Positions 44,267 to 56,214 of a DNA stretch of 64,000 nucleotides are shown here, piece by piece. The translations under genes were made by a program, and so were the position numbers. The notes below the pieces were generated by a model. That model made no database searches. It saw only the letters and a list, made by a program, of their open reading frames with translations, and was not told the DNA's origin. The stretch comes from Haemaphysalis longicornis. Taxonomy: Eukaryota > Arthropoda > Arachnida > Ixodida > Ixodidae. The stretch is taken from assembly GCA_013339765.2 (NCBI GenBank), contig CM023449.1, positions 227,165,712-227,229,711 on the forward strand, read 5' to 3'. Each line of letters opens with the position of its first letter. Position 1 is the stretch's first letter.

Positions 44267-45807
44267 TCTTTTTCTTTCTTTTTTTAGTTGGTTAAACTTT
44301 TAAAGCTGTAACATAGCCAGTGCCTTTTATTTTACTATGGACAAAGGATAACATAAGCTCACCCCATACGCAAATCAAAATCTGGCCTTTCGCTTTCTGT
44401 CTTCCTCCCCTCTATACAAAATACAGAAAACAACCTTTTGCGTGCGCCGTGATTGCGATGCTTATGCAACCGGTATTGTGTAGCATAACAGTGACACTTA
44501 ATGCCCTTTTGAAAGGTTTAACAAAGCTGAATTTATGCACGCCACTTACAAACGAAGGTCGCGCTACACATTTAAATAGAAAATGATGAAGCCGTTTCAG
44601 TGAAACAATATCTGCCACTCTTGCAAGCTGCGTCTCTATACGCACCAAAAAGCTTGTGTACTCTTCTGAAAGTTTACAAATTCGAACAGAGACAGCACAA
44701 TGAAATTAGAAACATTTAGTTTCTAAACGGAACCACTGGCATCGACATAGAAAAATTCGCGATTCGTGCAAGCAAACGTACACGGTGATCAGAACCCTCA
44801 ACAAGGGAATTCTCTTTTATCTAGAGTTACAATGACGAGATTGTTTCTTGCCCTATCAGATATAAGGCAAGAAGCAATCTTTCAATTGCAAAGGCGGATA
44901 AGTGAAAAGCGGAATGAACAGGACTGCAGTGGGCACGGCTGCGCAGTCGTGCAGACGAAGCAGACGATCATGACCGAGTACAGATGAGCTAATCTTTGTT
45001 ATTCATTTAGCCAAATCTAGTGCAATGAGCTCTTAGTATTAAATAATTGGCTACACAAACACAAATTGTGCATTTTCGTTTTCTTTGTTATTGCCTAGAA
45101 CATATATATGTGTTGTCTGCATTAGCGATCGAGGAAGCAGACGACGAGTTAATGTGCTGAAGCACAATTCATGCAAACGTTACAGCGTAACAAGATCTGT
45201 TCCGGTTAATTTAATCTCATCATTTACTTGACAAATATTTCACACAGAGAGTCTTTTAAAGCAATGATGAACAGTTACTAGAATTTTTTTTATTTATTAG
45301 TTGCAGCTTTCTTCGCGTCCGATGTATCGCAGCAATACCGCAGAAGTGTGCGATATTGCTTGGATCTTTAGCCTTTTATTGTGTGGTGATAAACCTTTAT
45401 TGGCACGCCCTCGTCTATGACCTGGACCTTTCGTTTATGCTGCATGTCTTCCTTACAGCTTTTTTCGCCCCATTTTTACTTTATATCACTTAGTGCGAAG
45501 CAACGCCTATCCTATACGGCTGCGCCGATGGTTCCCGGAACTATAAAGTCTGGTTATGTACGCGTTTGCAGTAAGCAGGGAAGCTACAGAAGTAATTCCA
45601 GCCAGTTTATGGCCAATGTGTTAGTATGTGTTCTTGTTTCTGTTTGCGCTGTAGCTATTTTTTAAGTATTAGTATCTGTTGGTCCGCCCCTCAACACTCA
45701 CCCAACATAAACCAAGTCAATGAGTTAGTGCACAGCAACAATATACGGTACAGTTTTAGGCGCTTTTGTACCCTAATGAGGTAGTATGTAAAAAAAAAAG
45801 GAGAGGC

Positions 45808-45882
45808 TCAGCTGGGATTTGAACCCTGGTCTTTTGCGTAGATGTCCAGTACTGTACCCGCTGCGCTACCGATGGAGGGGTA
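45808..45882 (-). ncRNA. tRNA-like sequence, right arm
   Basis: The minus strand reads TAGCGCAGCGGGTACAG (A-box-like) and GGTTCAAATCCC (B box). It is about 30% different from the left-arm copy while its flanks remain similar. Not a canonical tRNA. A poly(T)-like stretch, read on this strand, follows at about 45,790-45,798 and could end pol III transcription. Confidence 0.55.
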
Positions 45883-46276
45883 AACGTTCGCAGCGCCCTC
45901 TAAACGGTTTGACCCCCTCTTTTGCCTCACATTTTGGGGCCCGTTTGAACCACTCTATACATACTTCTAGTTCACTCTAACCTTACTAAACAAACGGTCG
46001 GCTAGGCGCCGCCATTATTGATGCCATATTGATACGACTTTGCAAAGTTGAATGCGCAAAATAAAAAAGTAAAGTTTTTGACGTAAAAAAGCTACTTCGC
46101 TTAAAGCACGACAGTTTCTTTATAAATTGCGCTCCCAAAAAATATGGAATATTCCGGTAGTGCCAGTCACTCGCTAAATCAATTTGTTTGTTTTGTTTTA
46201 AAGCAAAATTGAATTACATGCTGTCGAGGGATCTGCATTTACACCAACGTTGATTTACCGGATTTACACTGACGCA

Positions 46277-46304
46277 TAGAGTTTCATACTAGTATGAAAC
46301 TCTA
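46277..46304. repeat. 28-bp perfect palindrome flanked by direct repeats
   Basis: TAGAGTTTCATACT is followed immediately by its reverse complement. CACTGACG occurs on both sides (46,267-46,274 and 46,307-46,314). Confidence 0.9.
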
Positions 46305-46314
46305 CGCACTGACG

Positions 46315-47764
46315 TTAGGACGGTTAGGACGTTAGTCTGTCGATTCCTGACATTGGACTAGCCTGGCGCCAAGGTACAGTGTAGCCAAGGGCACTACAAC
46401 CTACCCTACGTATCTGAATCATGTGATTTCCGACCAGTGCAGCCGCGGCCCTTGAGAAGCTGAATATGCATGCCATCATCCGCGTCATAGTTTAGATGAC
46501 TCTCAACCTATTCAAACAATCCTTTGTTTCCTAACAGATTGCTTTCAAATCATTGAAAAGCTCACAAAATACTCCTCAATAACCCTCTCGTCCACCAGAT
46601 TAGTCCTATATTCTGACCTCCAACAAGGCGAGTACCAGGACACGAGGGTGTCTGCAATTGGAATCAAACTGCATACGCTGCAGTACAGGGGAAGTTAAAT
46701 GCCGCCCCTCCACTGGTTTCACGGAAGCAACATCTCCCACACTACCCCCACCTTGCCCCTCATTCACTTTGAAAAAGCCAAAAAGCAGAGGCGCGAAGAC
46801 GTCACCCCTTCAAAATAATTCTATCAGGCCTTAATACACTTCCACGATCTGGGAAGGTACTTGTTAAAAATCAAAGTCCATTTAATTAAGAGAAAGATGG
46901 TTAAAACTCAAACGTTTTCCCCATGCAACCTGAGTCTAAGTCAAAGTAAAAAATCCAACTGCATTGACCGAGTCGAAATGGCGAAATCAGCTAGACGTCG
47001 GCTTCATAACAATGAAGTACCCAGGCTATATTCTGACCACAGGAAGTGTTTCTTGTTTGTTTCATCATCATCATTTGCCCTCCCACTGCGTAAAGTTGGC
47101 TTTCCTGCAGTGCGTTTTGGTTATGACACCATCATCAGTGAGGTTAAGAAAGCTTAGCTTATACACTACCAATGCTGCCTACACTTCAAGACCCTTCAAA
47201 AGTGGCCTTCCCCTCATCTTCTACCAAGATGCATATACCGTAAGCTTCCAAACAAGCCAACCGCCACCATTTCATTTGGAACTGCTAGAGTTTCCCCCAA
47301 CTTCGTGCATCCATCCTAACTAAGGCCCAACCACGTACCTGACCCACACACAATGGATGCACCTCATTAGACAAAAGCGTCCTACACTCTACAGGACTTT
47401 ATTTTTTCAAGTGTGGCCTTGCAATTCTGTAATCAATACCGACAATAACCCGGGCACAAATATCACATGAAGACCAAACAGTAAAATAATTCCTTACCCA
47501 CTACACCCCTCCCCCAACCTTGACGTACCCAGTTGGCCTACGGCATTCCTACATCCAATAAAGATGCTACTAATACCAGTGCTACTTCCACAATGACATG
47601 TCAGTTCAAAATTGGCGATTTTCCAGAGTGGGTATGCGCCACTGATATGTAGGCTCTAATGAACTAATTAATCGGTAATCCGGGTTTTAGTGATAACGAA
47701 GTTTAATGGCGCCCGTCTTTCCTGGAAATATATCAGTATTTTTAGGTAACCGCGAATTTCAACC
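46315..47764. other. Interval with no recognised feature
   Basis: No domain, repeat partner or RNA recognised. Confidence 0.45.
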
Positions 47765-48075
47765 TGAGTTAGCCATGGCCAATCTCCCCTTGTGGGTATA
47801 AGGCAACTTTGAGGGCATCATCATCACAATCATCAAACTCGGGTGCCCCACACCTCACGAAAGAGGGCTCACTCGTTCGGCAAACCCCATGGTTCAAAGA
47901 ATCGCACACCCTTCCCATGAGCAGTGGGAGTAGGAGTCGTCCAGCTCCGGTCTCGACTCCCAGCTTAGGCTGGTGGAAAGGGCCGTCACAGCAGGGGTCT
48001 CCGATAGAGTTCTGGACTGAGGACCCCACCCCACATTACAATGCTGGTAATAAAGTTTATTCTCTCTCTATCCCT
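47765..48075 (+). mobile_element. Possible retroposon 3' end
   Basis: Ends GGTAATAAAGTTTATTCTCT then CT-rich sequence, as in the 36.7- and 62.8-kb tails. No coding motif confirms the family. Confidence 0.4.
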
Positions 48076-48385
48076 CCCACGGCACGCGGCTTGCAGCGCA
48101 CAGCCTAGCATTGAGCACTCAACTTTGGCGACATGCTAATGTATATCTATATAAATCCTTCCTTGGAAAGGGGTAGCCAGAAGTCCAACAAAGGCAAGAG
48201 TTGTTCGGAGAGGCTACTCTAGGCCTAACCTAGGTCCCTTTTCTTCTATGCTAAATTGGACTATGCCCGAATCTTCTACAAACTCCCTCACAGAGAGTGA
48301 TACCTCCTTGGTGCGCCTCGGATTCGTGGGCATTGTCCACTCTTGGAGGACAGCACTCGTCAAGTGGAGGCCCCCATAGGAGGTG

Positions 48386-49241
48386 TTAAAGGAGCCATGA
48401 AGACAAAATACAAGTTTGTTTTATTCGAAAGATTTCGCGTTCTATAGTGCCCCCAGCACTTGTCCGGAAGCAAACAATGCTTTATTCACTGTGAAATTAA
48501 TCAATGTAAGCTAAAATTCTGATTCTCGCGGCAAAACGTGTGTTTGAACGACGTTTGCAGTGACATCATAAGAACAGGTCTACAGCTAAACCTGATGTGG
48601 AGAGGAGACTTGCTTACTGTTAGTCAACCTAGATGGCGCCACCACACCGCGGCAAGCCGTTTTCTGCCTTTGGTTTATTTGTGACCATATTTAAACCTGG
48701 CTTGTTTTTGTTCATGGAGAAAATATTCGTTTCGTGAAACATGGTGCTCGCTCGACAAATATGGTCACGTAAGACACCGTCGCTTGCGTCAATCGCCCAG
48801 TGTTGTCTGCGACAACCCCAAAGCCCCGCAGTGCTGTGCATCTAAACGAAGCATAGTGCGCGCAGTACCAACAGCAGTACACATCGGTACTTCTGTTTAC
48901 GTGTGCTTTCGTAACTCTGACTGTTTGTCCCACCATTCTTACTGCTATAAAATGAATGTGAACTAAACTGAAGCACTAATAGCTCATTCGGCAAGCTTAT
49001 AAGCCCTGCCTAATTTGCGTTTGCTTTTGCCGGCCTCTGCCAATTGCAGAGCTGCCTGGTGTGACATCGTAGGTTCTGTTGCTGGGAAATGAGCTAGTGG
49101 GTCACATGGCCATTCCCTTTTTTTCCTAATTATACAGCTTATTTGAACAAATTTAACCTTTAGAAGTGGTGTCAGTATGATTCTAACGAGGCAATCTTTT
49201 GAATGAACCAAACTTGAATTTTGTCTTCATGGCCCCTTTAA
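48386..49241. mobile_element. TTAA-flanked MITE, copy 2
   Basis: Bounded by TTAA at 48,386-48,389 and 49,238-49,241, with about 35-40 bp terminal inverted repeats (AGGAGCCATGAAGACAAAAT / AGGGGCCATGAAGACAAAAT). It aligns to 6,241-7,085 at both ends and at internal landmarks (GGTCACATGGCCATTCC; GTCAGTATGATTCTAACGAG). Confidence 0.85.
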
Positions 49242-49651
49242 ATTTCTTGCTTAACTGTGGAGTCCTTGCAGTATGGGCAGTGGTGCAGTGGGTCAGCGTG
49301 AGCGGCAGAGCCCTCGTGTCTTCCTGAGCCATCGCTTGAACACAGGAGCACCACCGTTATGCAGCACATCCTTCGACACAGGAGCTCCTGTTTAGGCCTT
49401 GTGTGTCCGAATTTTAGCCCCACTGGGTAAACCTGTTGCAAGACGGTCATTTTGAAACTCAGGTCTAGGTTTTTTGTTCTTCGTGTCTCCTTGCGTCCAA
49501 CCAGGCTGGCCAGATCGACATTTATCAGTGGATCATATACACACACTGTGTGCACTTACACACATACAGATCATGATGCATCATTGCCCCTTTTTAAGAG
49601 AGGTGCTGTCCTTTATGCTTGTGTTCGTCTGCAAAGCAGCAGCATGCGTTC

Positions 49652-50440
49652 AAGGGACCCTGCAGCACTTACCATCGACTACTCGGAATTTATTTCGGGG
49701 TATTTTCCCAGCAATCTACTCCCACAAGAATTATGCAAATACGTTCACAATCACCGAAACTACTCGCGATGAGCATTGCGCATAATTGTTCCCTCTCAAC
49801 TCGACAGCAGACAATGCGACAAAAGCTGCGTGCTCTCTCCCGGAGAGGGAGCGGCTTGCGGCATTCTTTTCCACAGCCCTCGATATATCACATGCTGGGG
49901 AGTTTTCTCCTTTTCTCCACAACGTGGCGGGGTCTATTTCCGGTACGGTGCCACAAAAAAGCAGGCATGTCTGCCTGTTCACAAGCGCGCGCTCAGGCCG
50001 GTAGGGCGTATTTGAAGCAACAAATGCTTGTTGTCAAGTGGTCTCGTTGAAAGAGGAGTATTTTGTTCATCACTCAAACTCCGTACGCACTCAAAACACA
50101 AAATAAATTCAAAAATTGTGCGTACAGGTTCAGGCATAGAAGAGGTTGGTACACAGCTCTGGCAACGGCGTATCGTCACAGAAAATGCAACAAATAAGCC
50201 GCGAGGTTGACCAGCGACAGCCAATAGGACAGCCATGGCCACAATGATGTCGTTTGGGCCATGCCAGGGGTGCATAATGAGAAAAATTGAAGAGAGCGCA
50301 GTTGGCTTTTCCATGTCTTTCACAGCGATTTGCATGCTTGCCGCTTCACGTGCAATATTTGCTCAGGTATTCCTGGCAGTGTAATTTAAACGTCCTGCAG
50401 GTTTACTTGCACTGCTCAAAGAGTGTTGCAGGGTCCCTTT
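49652..50440. mobile_element. MITE with AAGGGACCCTGC ends
   Basis: Left end AAGGGACCCTGCAGCACT and inverted right end AAAGGGACCCTGCAACACT, with TTCAA on both outer flanks. About 790 bp. Short open frames on both strands have no recognisable domain. Confidence 0.65.
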
Positions 50441-50449
50441 CAAGTAGAC

Positions 50450-51440
50450 AGTCTACACGCTAGTGGGCCGGCCGTCATCACAACCCACTTGCGACCAATG
50501 CAGTCCGCTGCCCAGTCTGCTACAGGTCCCACCCAAAATCACACCAGCTGCGCCAGCGAGGAGCAATTGTCACCCGGCTGGTGAGGCCACAAGGTGACAA
50601 TGAATGACGAAATTTTTGCTTGGAGTCAAGTTCATTCCACCATGAAATGGTCTTCTTTACAAGCCCCCTACACCTTCTCTAGGTATGCTGCATACATCAC
50701 TTGCTGTGCAACAACCGCCACAAAGACACTCTTCCGATCACTTTGGATGAGCGTTCGCCCTCGCACGGAGGTTGTGCACCTTCTCCTCGTCGGCCTTCTG
50801 CTGGAGGCGATGAGTGCAGGCCACGGGACACAAGAATCAGCGGAAGACACGCCCAGCCATGTGGCAGCGCACATGGCTGGCCAGGTTGCTCTGCCGGGTG
50901 AAGTCCCTGGTGCACAGGTGGCACCGGTAGGGACGCTCGCCCGTGTGGGTGCGCAGGTGGGTCACCAGGTTGCACTTGTGCACGAAAGCCTTGCCACAGT
51001 GGCTGCACCGGTGGGGGCGCTCGCCCGTGTGGATGTACTGGTGCCTCTTCAGGTGGCTCGGGAACGGCGCCACGTAGCTGCACTGCTGGCAGCGCAGCGG
51101 CAGCCGACCATGCAGGGGGGGGGCGTGCTGCTGCCTCCACCCACTCGACGAGGGGGAATGGCCTGTGACAGGGAGGGAGGGGGAAACACTGAGAACCCTC
51201 CCAACGACGATGACGGTGTCAGTGGACCAGCCGAAGAGGAAAGAACCAGTACGTAAGAGGAAGGAGCATCCCCACTGTTGCCAAGTGAGCCACTCTGTGA
51301 AGGCCTAACGCCCTGTGAACTCCGTAGCAACGTGGACAAGCCCTCCTCTTTCTTGCTGGCTCGGCAGTCTTTCACACAGGAGGCTTCCGAAGCTTCGCAT
51401 TCAAGGCTTGCTCAGGAACACCGTGTCTACAGTGCTCTCA
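50450..51440 (-). repeat. Duplicated zinc-finger module B
   Basis: Contains the shared 3' block (CAATTGTCACCCGGCTGGTG at 50,569), the finger exon and the leader with GAAGCTTCG...GCTTGCTCAGGAAC near 51,390-51,420, in the same order as modules A, C, D and E. Confidence 0.65.
50738..51162 (-). CDS. C2H2 zinc-finger exon B, three fingers then TGA
   Basis: The acceptor (TCCCTGTCACAG) opens the exon at 51,162 in the same phase as exons A and C. Fingers: F1 LRCQQCSYVAPFPSHLKRHQ..., F2 HRCSHCGKAFVHKCNLVTHL..., F3 YRCHLCTRDFTRQSNLASHV.... At the fourth finger, the codon for the first zinc-binding Cys is TGA (50,837-50,839), so translation would stop at ...GRVFR. Reading on, the same frame continues FLCPVACTHRLQQKADEEKV to a stop at 50,738-50,740, so the fourth finger is otherwise intact. 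The likely reading is a recent nonsense change or a base-call error. A selenocysteine is formally possible but unsupported. Confidence 0.75.
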
Positions 51441-53714
51441 TACAAAAATGGGTGTCCTCTGTTACCATGATTTGTGCTAAAAGCTGCTAAGCTCATGCCT
51501 AGCCTGAAAAGCATTGGGAGTGTTAATCGCTGAAGGTGCTCTGCTGTCCACAGAATATTCGCATCAGCTGACCCAACCAGCGCTCAGTGGCTCCATGTGC
51601 TCCATGGGGGACACACACATGCACGCATAGAGTGGAACACCTGCGGAGGCGAATCGGTGGGGGTTGGTAAAATGACTGATAAGATGAATATTAAAAAAAA
51701 CAGTTTCCATTAAATTTAGTCAACATTAACTTCAGCCTTTACTGACACCAACAACCTGCTTTCTTGGGCAAAACCTGAAGGCTAAATGCTGCATGCTAGA
51801 TACTAATCATTTTTTTACGCAGACTGTTTCAAGACTAACAGAGAAAATCCCAATCTTACTTTTAGCAAGTGAACCAGCTGAAGCACTGTCCATGCCAGCA
51901 ATACCAGGAATAAGCGACTATGAAGCAGTTAGTGCCTGCCAAATGAACAGAAAGGGGCACTGAACTACCCGGGTGAATTCTCGCTTTTTTCTGTTTCATG
52001 TCTGTTTCAAAGATTCCACATCAAGCGAGCCCCAATTGGCTGAAGACAGACGACCGTATGTGAAACAGCGCAAGCAAGGCTGATATTATTGGTCAGAGGC
52101 CTTTCATGTGCAATTACATCATTACTGAAACAAATGCTAAATGGGCATTTTCAAAATGAACACGAATCAGAATTTCGCCCCAGGCTCATTTGTTCACTAA
52201 GCATTCACCAAGCATATGCTTAGTGAATGCCTAGAGTCTCAAGTTATTTGTAGCATGTGGCAGAAGAAAAAACCCAGCTGCACACCGAGCACGGCGACTT
52301 TATTTAACTACTTCAGTAACATATTCTAGATTGCAGCGGGTTTTTGTGCTATGTCGGCCTTCAAAATTTTGACTTTTCCCTGCTTTGTTATTTACTTTTG
52401 AGTGCGAAAGATATGCGGAGGGTCAAGAATCAGGCGTCGTCATGGCCAAGACATAGCATACAACACAGCTCATGAACGACCCACGAAAAAGAAGAAAGAA
52501 GCCACCATCTCAAAAAACAAAATAAAAAATGTGTGAGAGAATGCTCAGATTGACACCACATTTCTCCGAGGAACTTTCACAAACAAAGGAAAGTAATTGA
52601 GTTGAAAAAGAAAAACTGCGCAATTTTCGGTACAGGTGGCACTATATCGATTCCAGGGGCTCCAGAATGTGACAGACGTGCGTTTCTGCAAAATATCTGC
52701 CTGGCTCGGTGGGAAACAGTAGTGCCATTTTCTGGAACTTGCGGTCAGATGCCAACAAATGGTGCGTGAACACTGCAAACACGGGAAAAGAAAAAGACAA
52801 AGAGGAAGGGATGATGAGACGACATGTTCGGCAACCTAACAATAGCGCTTTCACATTGACTACATCGTAACATGCCCTCATAATTTTGTGTTTGTTCGCG
52901 CACAGATGGTACACACACTTGCAACTCCGTTAAAATTACCCCTGACGACTTGCCGGTGTCGTCAGAGACATGCAAGGATGGTATGAAAAAGATACAGCAC
53001 TTTCATATGTGTTTCTAATAGCACTAAAAGAAATGGATGGAAATTGACAAGAACATTCTACATGGCTTATGCATTCAGAAAAAGTCTGGTAAGGTGGTTA
53101 GACAATGTTAAATGATGGCTTCAATGTTTCTTTAAGCCATACGACATTTAAGACATTCGCAGGCAGCAATGGCAACTATGGGTGAAATTGCTGCTGTGCT
53201 TGATTACTTTGTTGTCTTAAAAGAGATTTTTTTCAATGTAGGTTCATTATGTAAAAATACGATTACAAAATTACACGGCCCTCACATTCAATTATTGAAA
53301 AAGCCCAAAAATGCTTACAGTAGCCACCTCCGTAAAATTTTGACAAGCTCAAAGCAGTTATTTTTCAATTACATGGTGTTTTTAAGCTCCAAAACTAAAA
53401 GCAACTTCTTTTGTGTCCTTCCAAGTGCTTGATAGCCGCGAATTAAGACCACGTTGAACCACCCTTAGCTTAGTCTGTCTACCTGACAGAACCACCAACC
53501 TTCTCTTGAAGAATGGTTACAAAATGGAACCCTTTTTTTGTCGGATCCTTCCAAGAAATCTGGATCATGGCAAGGCGAACAACTAACCAACTGGGAATTT
53601 TTTTCTAGCTCCAAGATATGCAGCTTCAAACAACAGGGGGCTTACTACACAAAACAAAGCATAGATAAACGCACAGAGTTTACACAAGTAAATTTCTTAT
53701 TTTGGTCATTGCAT
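51441..53714. other. Interval mostly without recognised features
   Basis: Contains a near-perfect 30-bp palindrome at 52,201-52,230 (GCATTCACCAAGCAT / ATGCTTAGTGAATGC). No gene recognised on either strand. Confidence 0.45.
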
Positions 53715-54200
53715 TCCGTACTGCACAACATGAACCAGTGCAGTGGCTACGTTGCTAGAATCACAAAAACCATCAACCAACAGGCAGGAACCAGGAACTC
53801 AATTCGACCAGTATTTTCTCGGCAAGTTCACGCCAGTTCACTGTGGCTGTTCCTGCCTGAGCCTTCTTGCTAGACTTTCATGCACACACTCCTTGCTAAA
53901 CAAAAAAAAAAGTGGTTGAAAGGTTTAAAAAATTTCTTGGGTAAAAAATTTCTTGGGGTACGTAAGTCTGCTAATGTGCTTTGAAGCCAATAGCCTGGCA
54001 ATACTAATCAGAAACTTCACAGCTAGGCAGGGTTTTAATCTATTTTTTCGCTTTTGTTACGTTGTCTTTCGGCGCAAATTACTTCGACAAACAGACTGGC
54101 AGCACTTCACCCCACGGCTTTCCCACAACCAGAGTTCTTCACAGTGGCTGTAGTGCACCTGTTCTGCTCACGTGACATAAGACCAACCTATCACGTGATA
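53715..54200. repeat. Duplicated block paralogous to 1,085-1,760
   Basis: Carries TACTGCACAACATG, CAAGTTCAC...GGCTGTTCCTGCCTGAGC and GAAGCCAATAGC...CTTCACAGCT in the same order. It is not accompanied by fingers here. Confidence 0.65.
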
Positions 54201-54984
54201 TGACGTCAGCACCACACGCACTGAGCTAACACTTGTTTCGCTGCTTGCAATGTGCTATGTTGCACGGTTTTAAACACTTGGCTCCTGGCTACTCTTGGGA
54301 TGTATGATCGATACCCATCTGATCTCAAATGTGTTCTTTATTGACTCTTTACACTGGTGGCCATTTTTTTTACCAAACAAATACACCATGAGAGAGACAA
54401 CTGTTTACAGCAACGGTTACACTGTGAAAGGGAGGCAGCTACAGGGAGCAATTTTGTCTCGTCTACTCTTGAAAGGAGTTACACTTGTGGCCACTGAGGT
54501 CGTTGGTTTGTGATTCACTTGACAAAAAAAAAGGTTTGATTAGAAACATTTTGTCTTTCAAAAAACATATAGCCAGAAACTGATGCCAACTGCCATACGG
54601 CAAATATATCTGCAATTAAAACAAAACACAGTGAAAAAGCAGGAGGTGACATCATCTTCAAATGATATAAAACCAGCCTATGGTATCGGTTCCTCACTCT
54701 GAACGTTTATAACTTCACCTCAAAAATAACCATAGAAGAAGAACGTGCGACAAGTACTGGGCGTTATCTGCTGTTTACACACAAAAGGAACAATCAAAGA
54801 GGGAAGTATGTGTGTGCTCGCACGCATATGAATGGTGCGGCATGATGACTGCAAAATTTTAAAAAGTGCAGTGTTTGCTTGCTTGAATGGAACTGGAAAG
54901 TTGCGTCACGTATTCAAGCGCGCATTTATGCCGAAATGTTGGTGACCGACACAGGATGCCACAGGTTCCACACACGACAATTGC
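54201..54984. other. Interval with no recognised feature
   Basis: No domain, RNA or repeat partner recognised. Confidence 0.45.
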
Positions 54985-55175
54985 CACACTAGCGAGGAGT
55001 GATTGTCACCTGGCTGGCGAGGCCATGATGTGATGATGATGGCGATCACAAACGAGGAAGCTTTCACACGGAGCATCTCCATCTACAATAAGATGGGCTC
55101 TCAATCTGAGGCCCCCCACCTTTTGGCACGCTGCATGAAGGCCACCCGCCATGCAGCAACGAACCAGCGAAGAAG

Positions 55176-55660
55176 TTAATGAGCGATGCCCGCCAGAGGC
55201 TGCGGGGCCATTGGCTGTAAAAAAAATGTCACTTCAGAGCTGGATTTCAAGCGGCCGGTCTTGGCCATCACCAGAAGCAAAGCAGCACATTTTGAGGCTG
55301 CAGCCAATCTGGCCTTACTACTTCCACTCTGTGCCTTGGGCTGCGAGGAGACGATAGTCCCGCGCTTGTTTTTTCGGGGTAGCGCTGCTGCTTTGTTCCT
55401 CCTCAGGTCCTCAAAAATGGACAGGAGTGTTCGTGTGCTGCTCGCCAGGCGCCTGGTGACGAATGCTGGATACCAGATATTCAGCTTGGAGAAATATCCA
55501 GTGAACAGCCATTTTCTTCCAACACCGGCAGCATCGTCCCCCACTTCTTCACTGGCTTTGGGTGCATGGAGATGGCCTAAACACTGCTTCGTAACAATCC
55601 ACAAAAAGAAATCGCCTTCTTCTGGTCTTGTTGGACTGCGTGTCTGTGCACACACCTGTC
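55176..55660. other. Module C insertion, open on both strands
   Basis: Absent from the other modules. Open for about 160 codons on the minus strand (KLNIWYPAFVTRRLASSTRT...) and about 180 on the plus strand (FKRPVLAITRSKAAHFEAAA...). I recognise neither. It could be an extra exon, a retrocopy or chance. Confidence 0.3.
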
Positions 55661-55691
55661 GGGGCCCCTCTCCTCCCCTCCCCCCCCCGCA

Positions 55692-56074
55692 CTACTGGCA
55701 GTGGCTGTGCACCTTCTCCTCGTGTCTCGCGCTCTGGAGGCGATGAGTGAAGGCCTCGGGGCAGAAGCGGCAGCGGAAGGGCCTCTCGCCCGTGTGGGTG
55801 CGCATATGCCTGTTCAGCGACATCTTCCTGGTGAATGCCATGGGGCACAGGTGGCACTGGTGGGGGCGCTCGCCCGTGTGAATGCGCAGGTGGGCAGACA
55901 GGTTGCCCTTCTGCACAAAGGCCTTGCTGCAGTGGCTGCACTGGTGGGGGCGCTCGCCTGTGTGGATGCGCTGGTGGATTTCCAGCAGGCTTGGGCTCAG
56001 TGTCACGAAGCTACACTGCTGGCAGCGTCGCTGGAGTCGACCATGGTGCGGCCTATGGCGGTTCGGGGAAGGGC
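55692..56074 (-). CDS. C2H2 zinc-finger exon C, four intact fingers
   Basis: Cleanest zinc-finger exon in the window. A strong acceptor (CCCTCCCTGTTGCAG) opens it at 56,074, in the same phase as A and B. GPSPNRHRPHHGRLQR leads into F1 RCQQCSFVTLSPSLLEIHQR..., F2 HQCSHCSKAFVQKGNLSAHL..., F3 HQCHLCPMAFTRKMSLNRHM..., F4 FRCRFCPEAFTHRLQSARHE, and the tail HEEKVHSHCQ to a stop at 55,692-55,694. All zinc ligands and HTGERP linkers are present, with no frameshift. Predicted role: nuclear DNA-binding protein, target unknown. The 5' exons are not identified; the conserved leader upstream is interrupted here by the repeat tangle, so expression is uncertain. Confidence 0.85.
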
Positions 56075-56214
56075 CTGCAACAGGGAGGGGGAAACACTGA
56101 GAACCAGCGACAAACACAGTGACAGTGCACCAGCAGCGAAGGCCGAAGGAGGAAAAAAAAGAAAGAACACAAAAGAGGAGGCTGCGTCGCCACCAGTGCC
56201 CAAGGGGCCGCACA

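Larger units (their letters stand above)
44084..45979. mobile_element. Foldback element with tRNA-like sequences in both arms
   Basis: The left arm (44,084-44,280, starting TAGAGTGAACTAGAAGTATA) is matched by the inverted right arm (45,795-45,979) over about 190 bp. The flanks carry a perfect 7-bp duplication ACCTTAC at 44,077-44,083 and 45,980-45,986, so the whole 1,896 bp appears to have inserted as one unit. Each arm contains a tRNA-like sequence with A- and B-box-like motifs facing inward. The 1.5-kb centre has no recognised gene. Confidence 0.8.

Noticed and set aside
44192..45882. Two functional tRNA genes
   Set aside because: A and B boxes are present, but acceptor stems do not pair and both lie in inverted transposon arms.
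50837..50839. Selenocysteine codon
   Set aside because: Kept only as a remote option. Zinc fingers of this family use Cys, and no SECIS was identified by eye.
51960..52200. Possible MITE starting GGGGCACTGAACTACC
   Set aside because: I found no matching inverted end.
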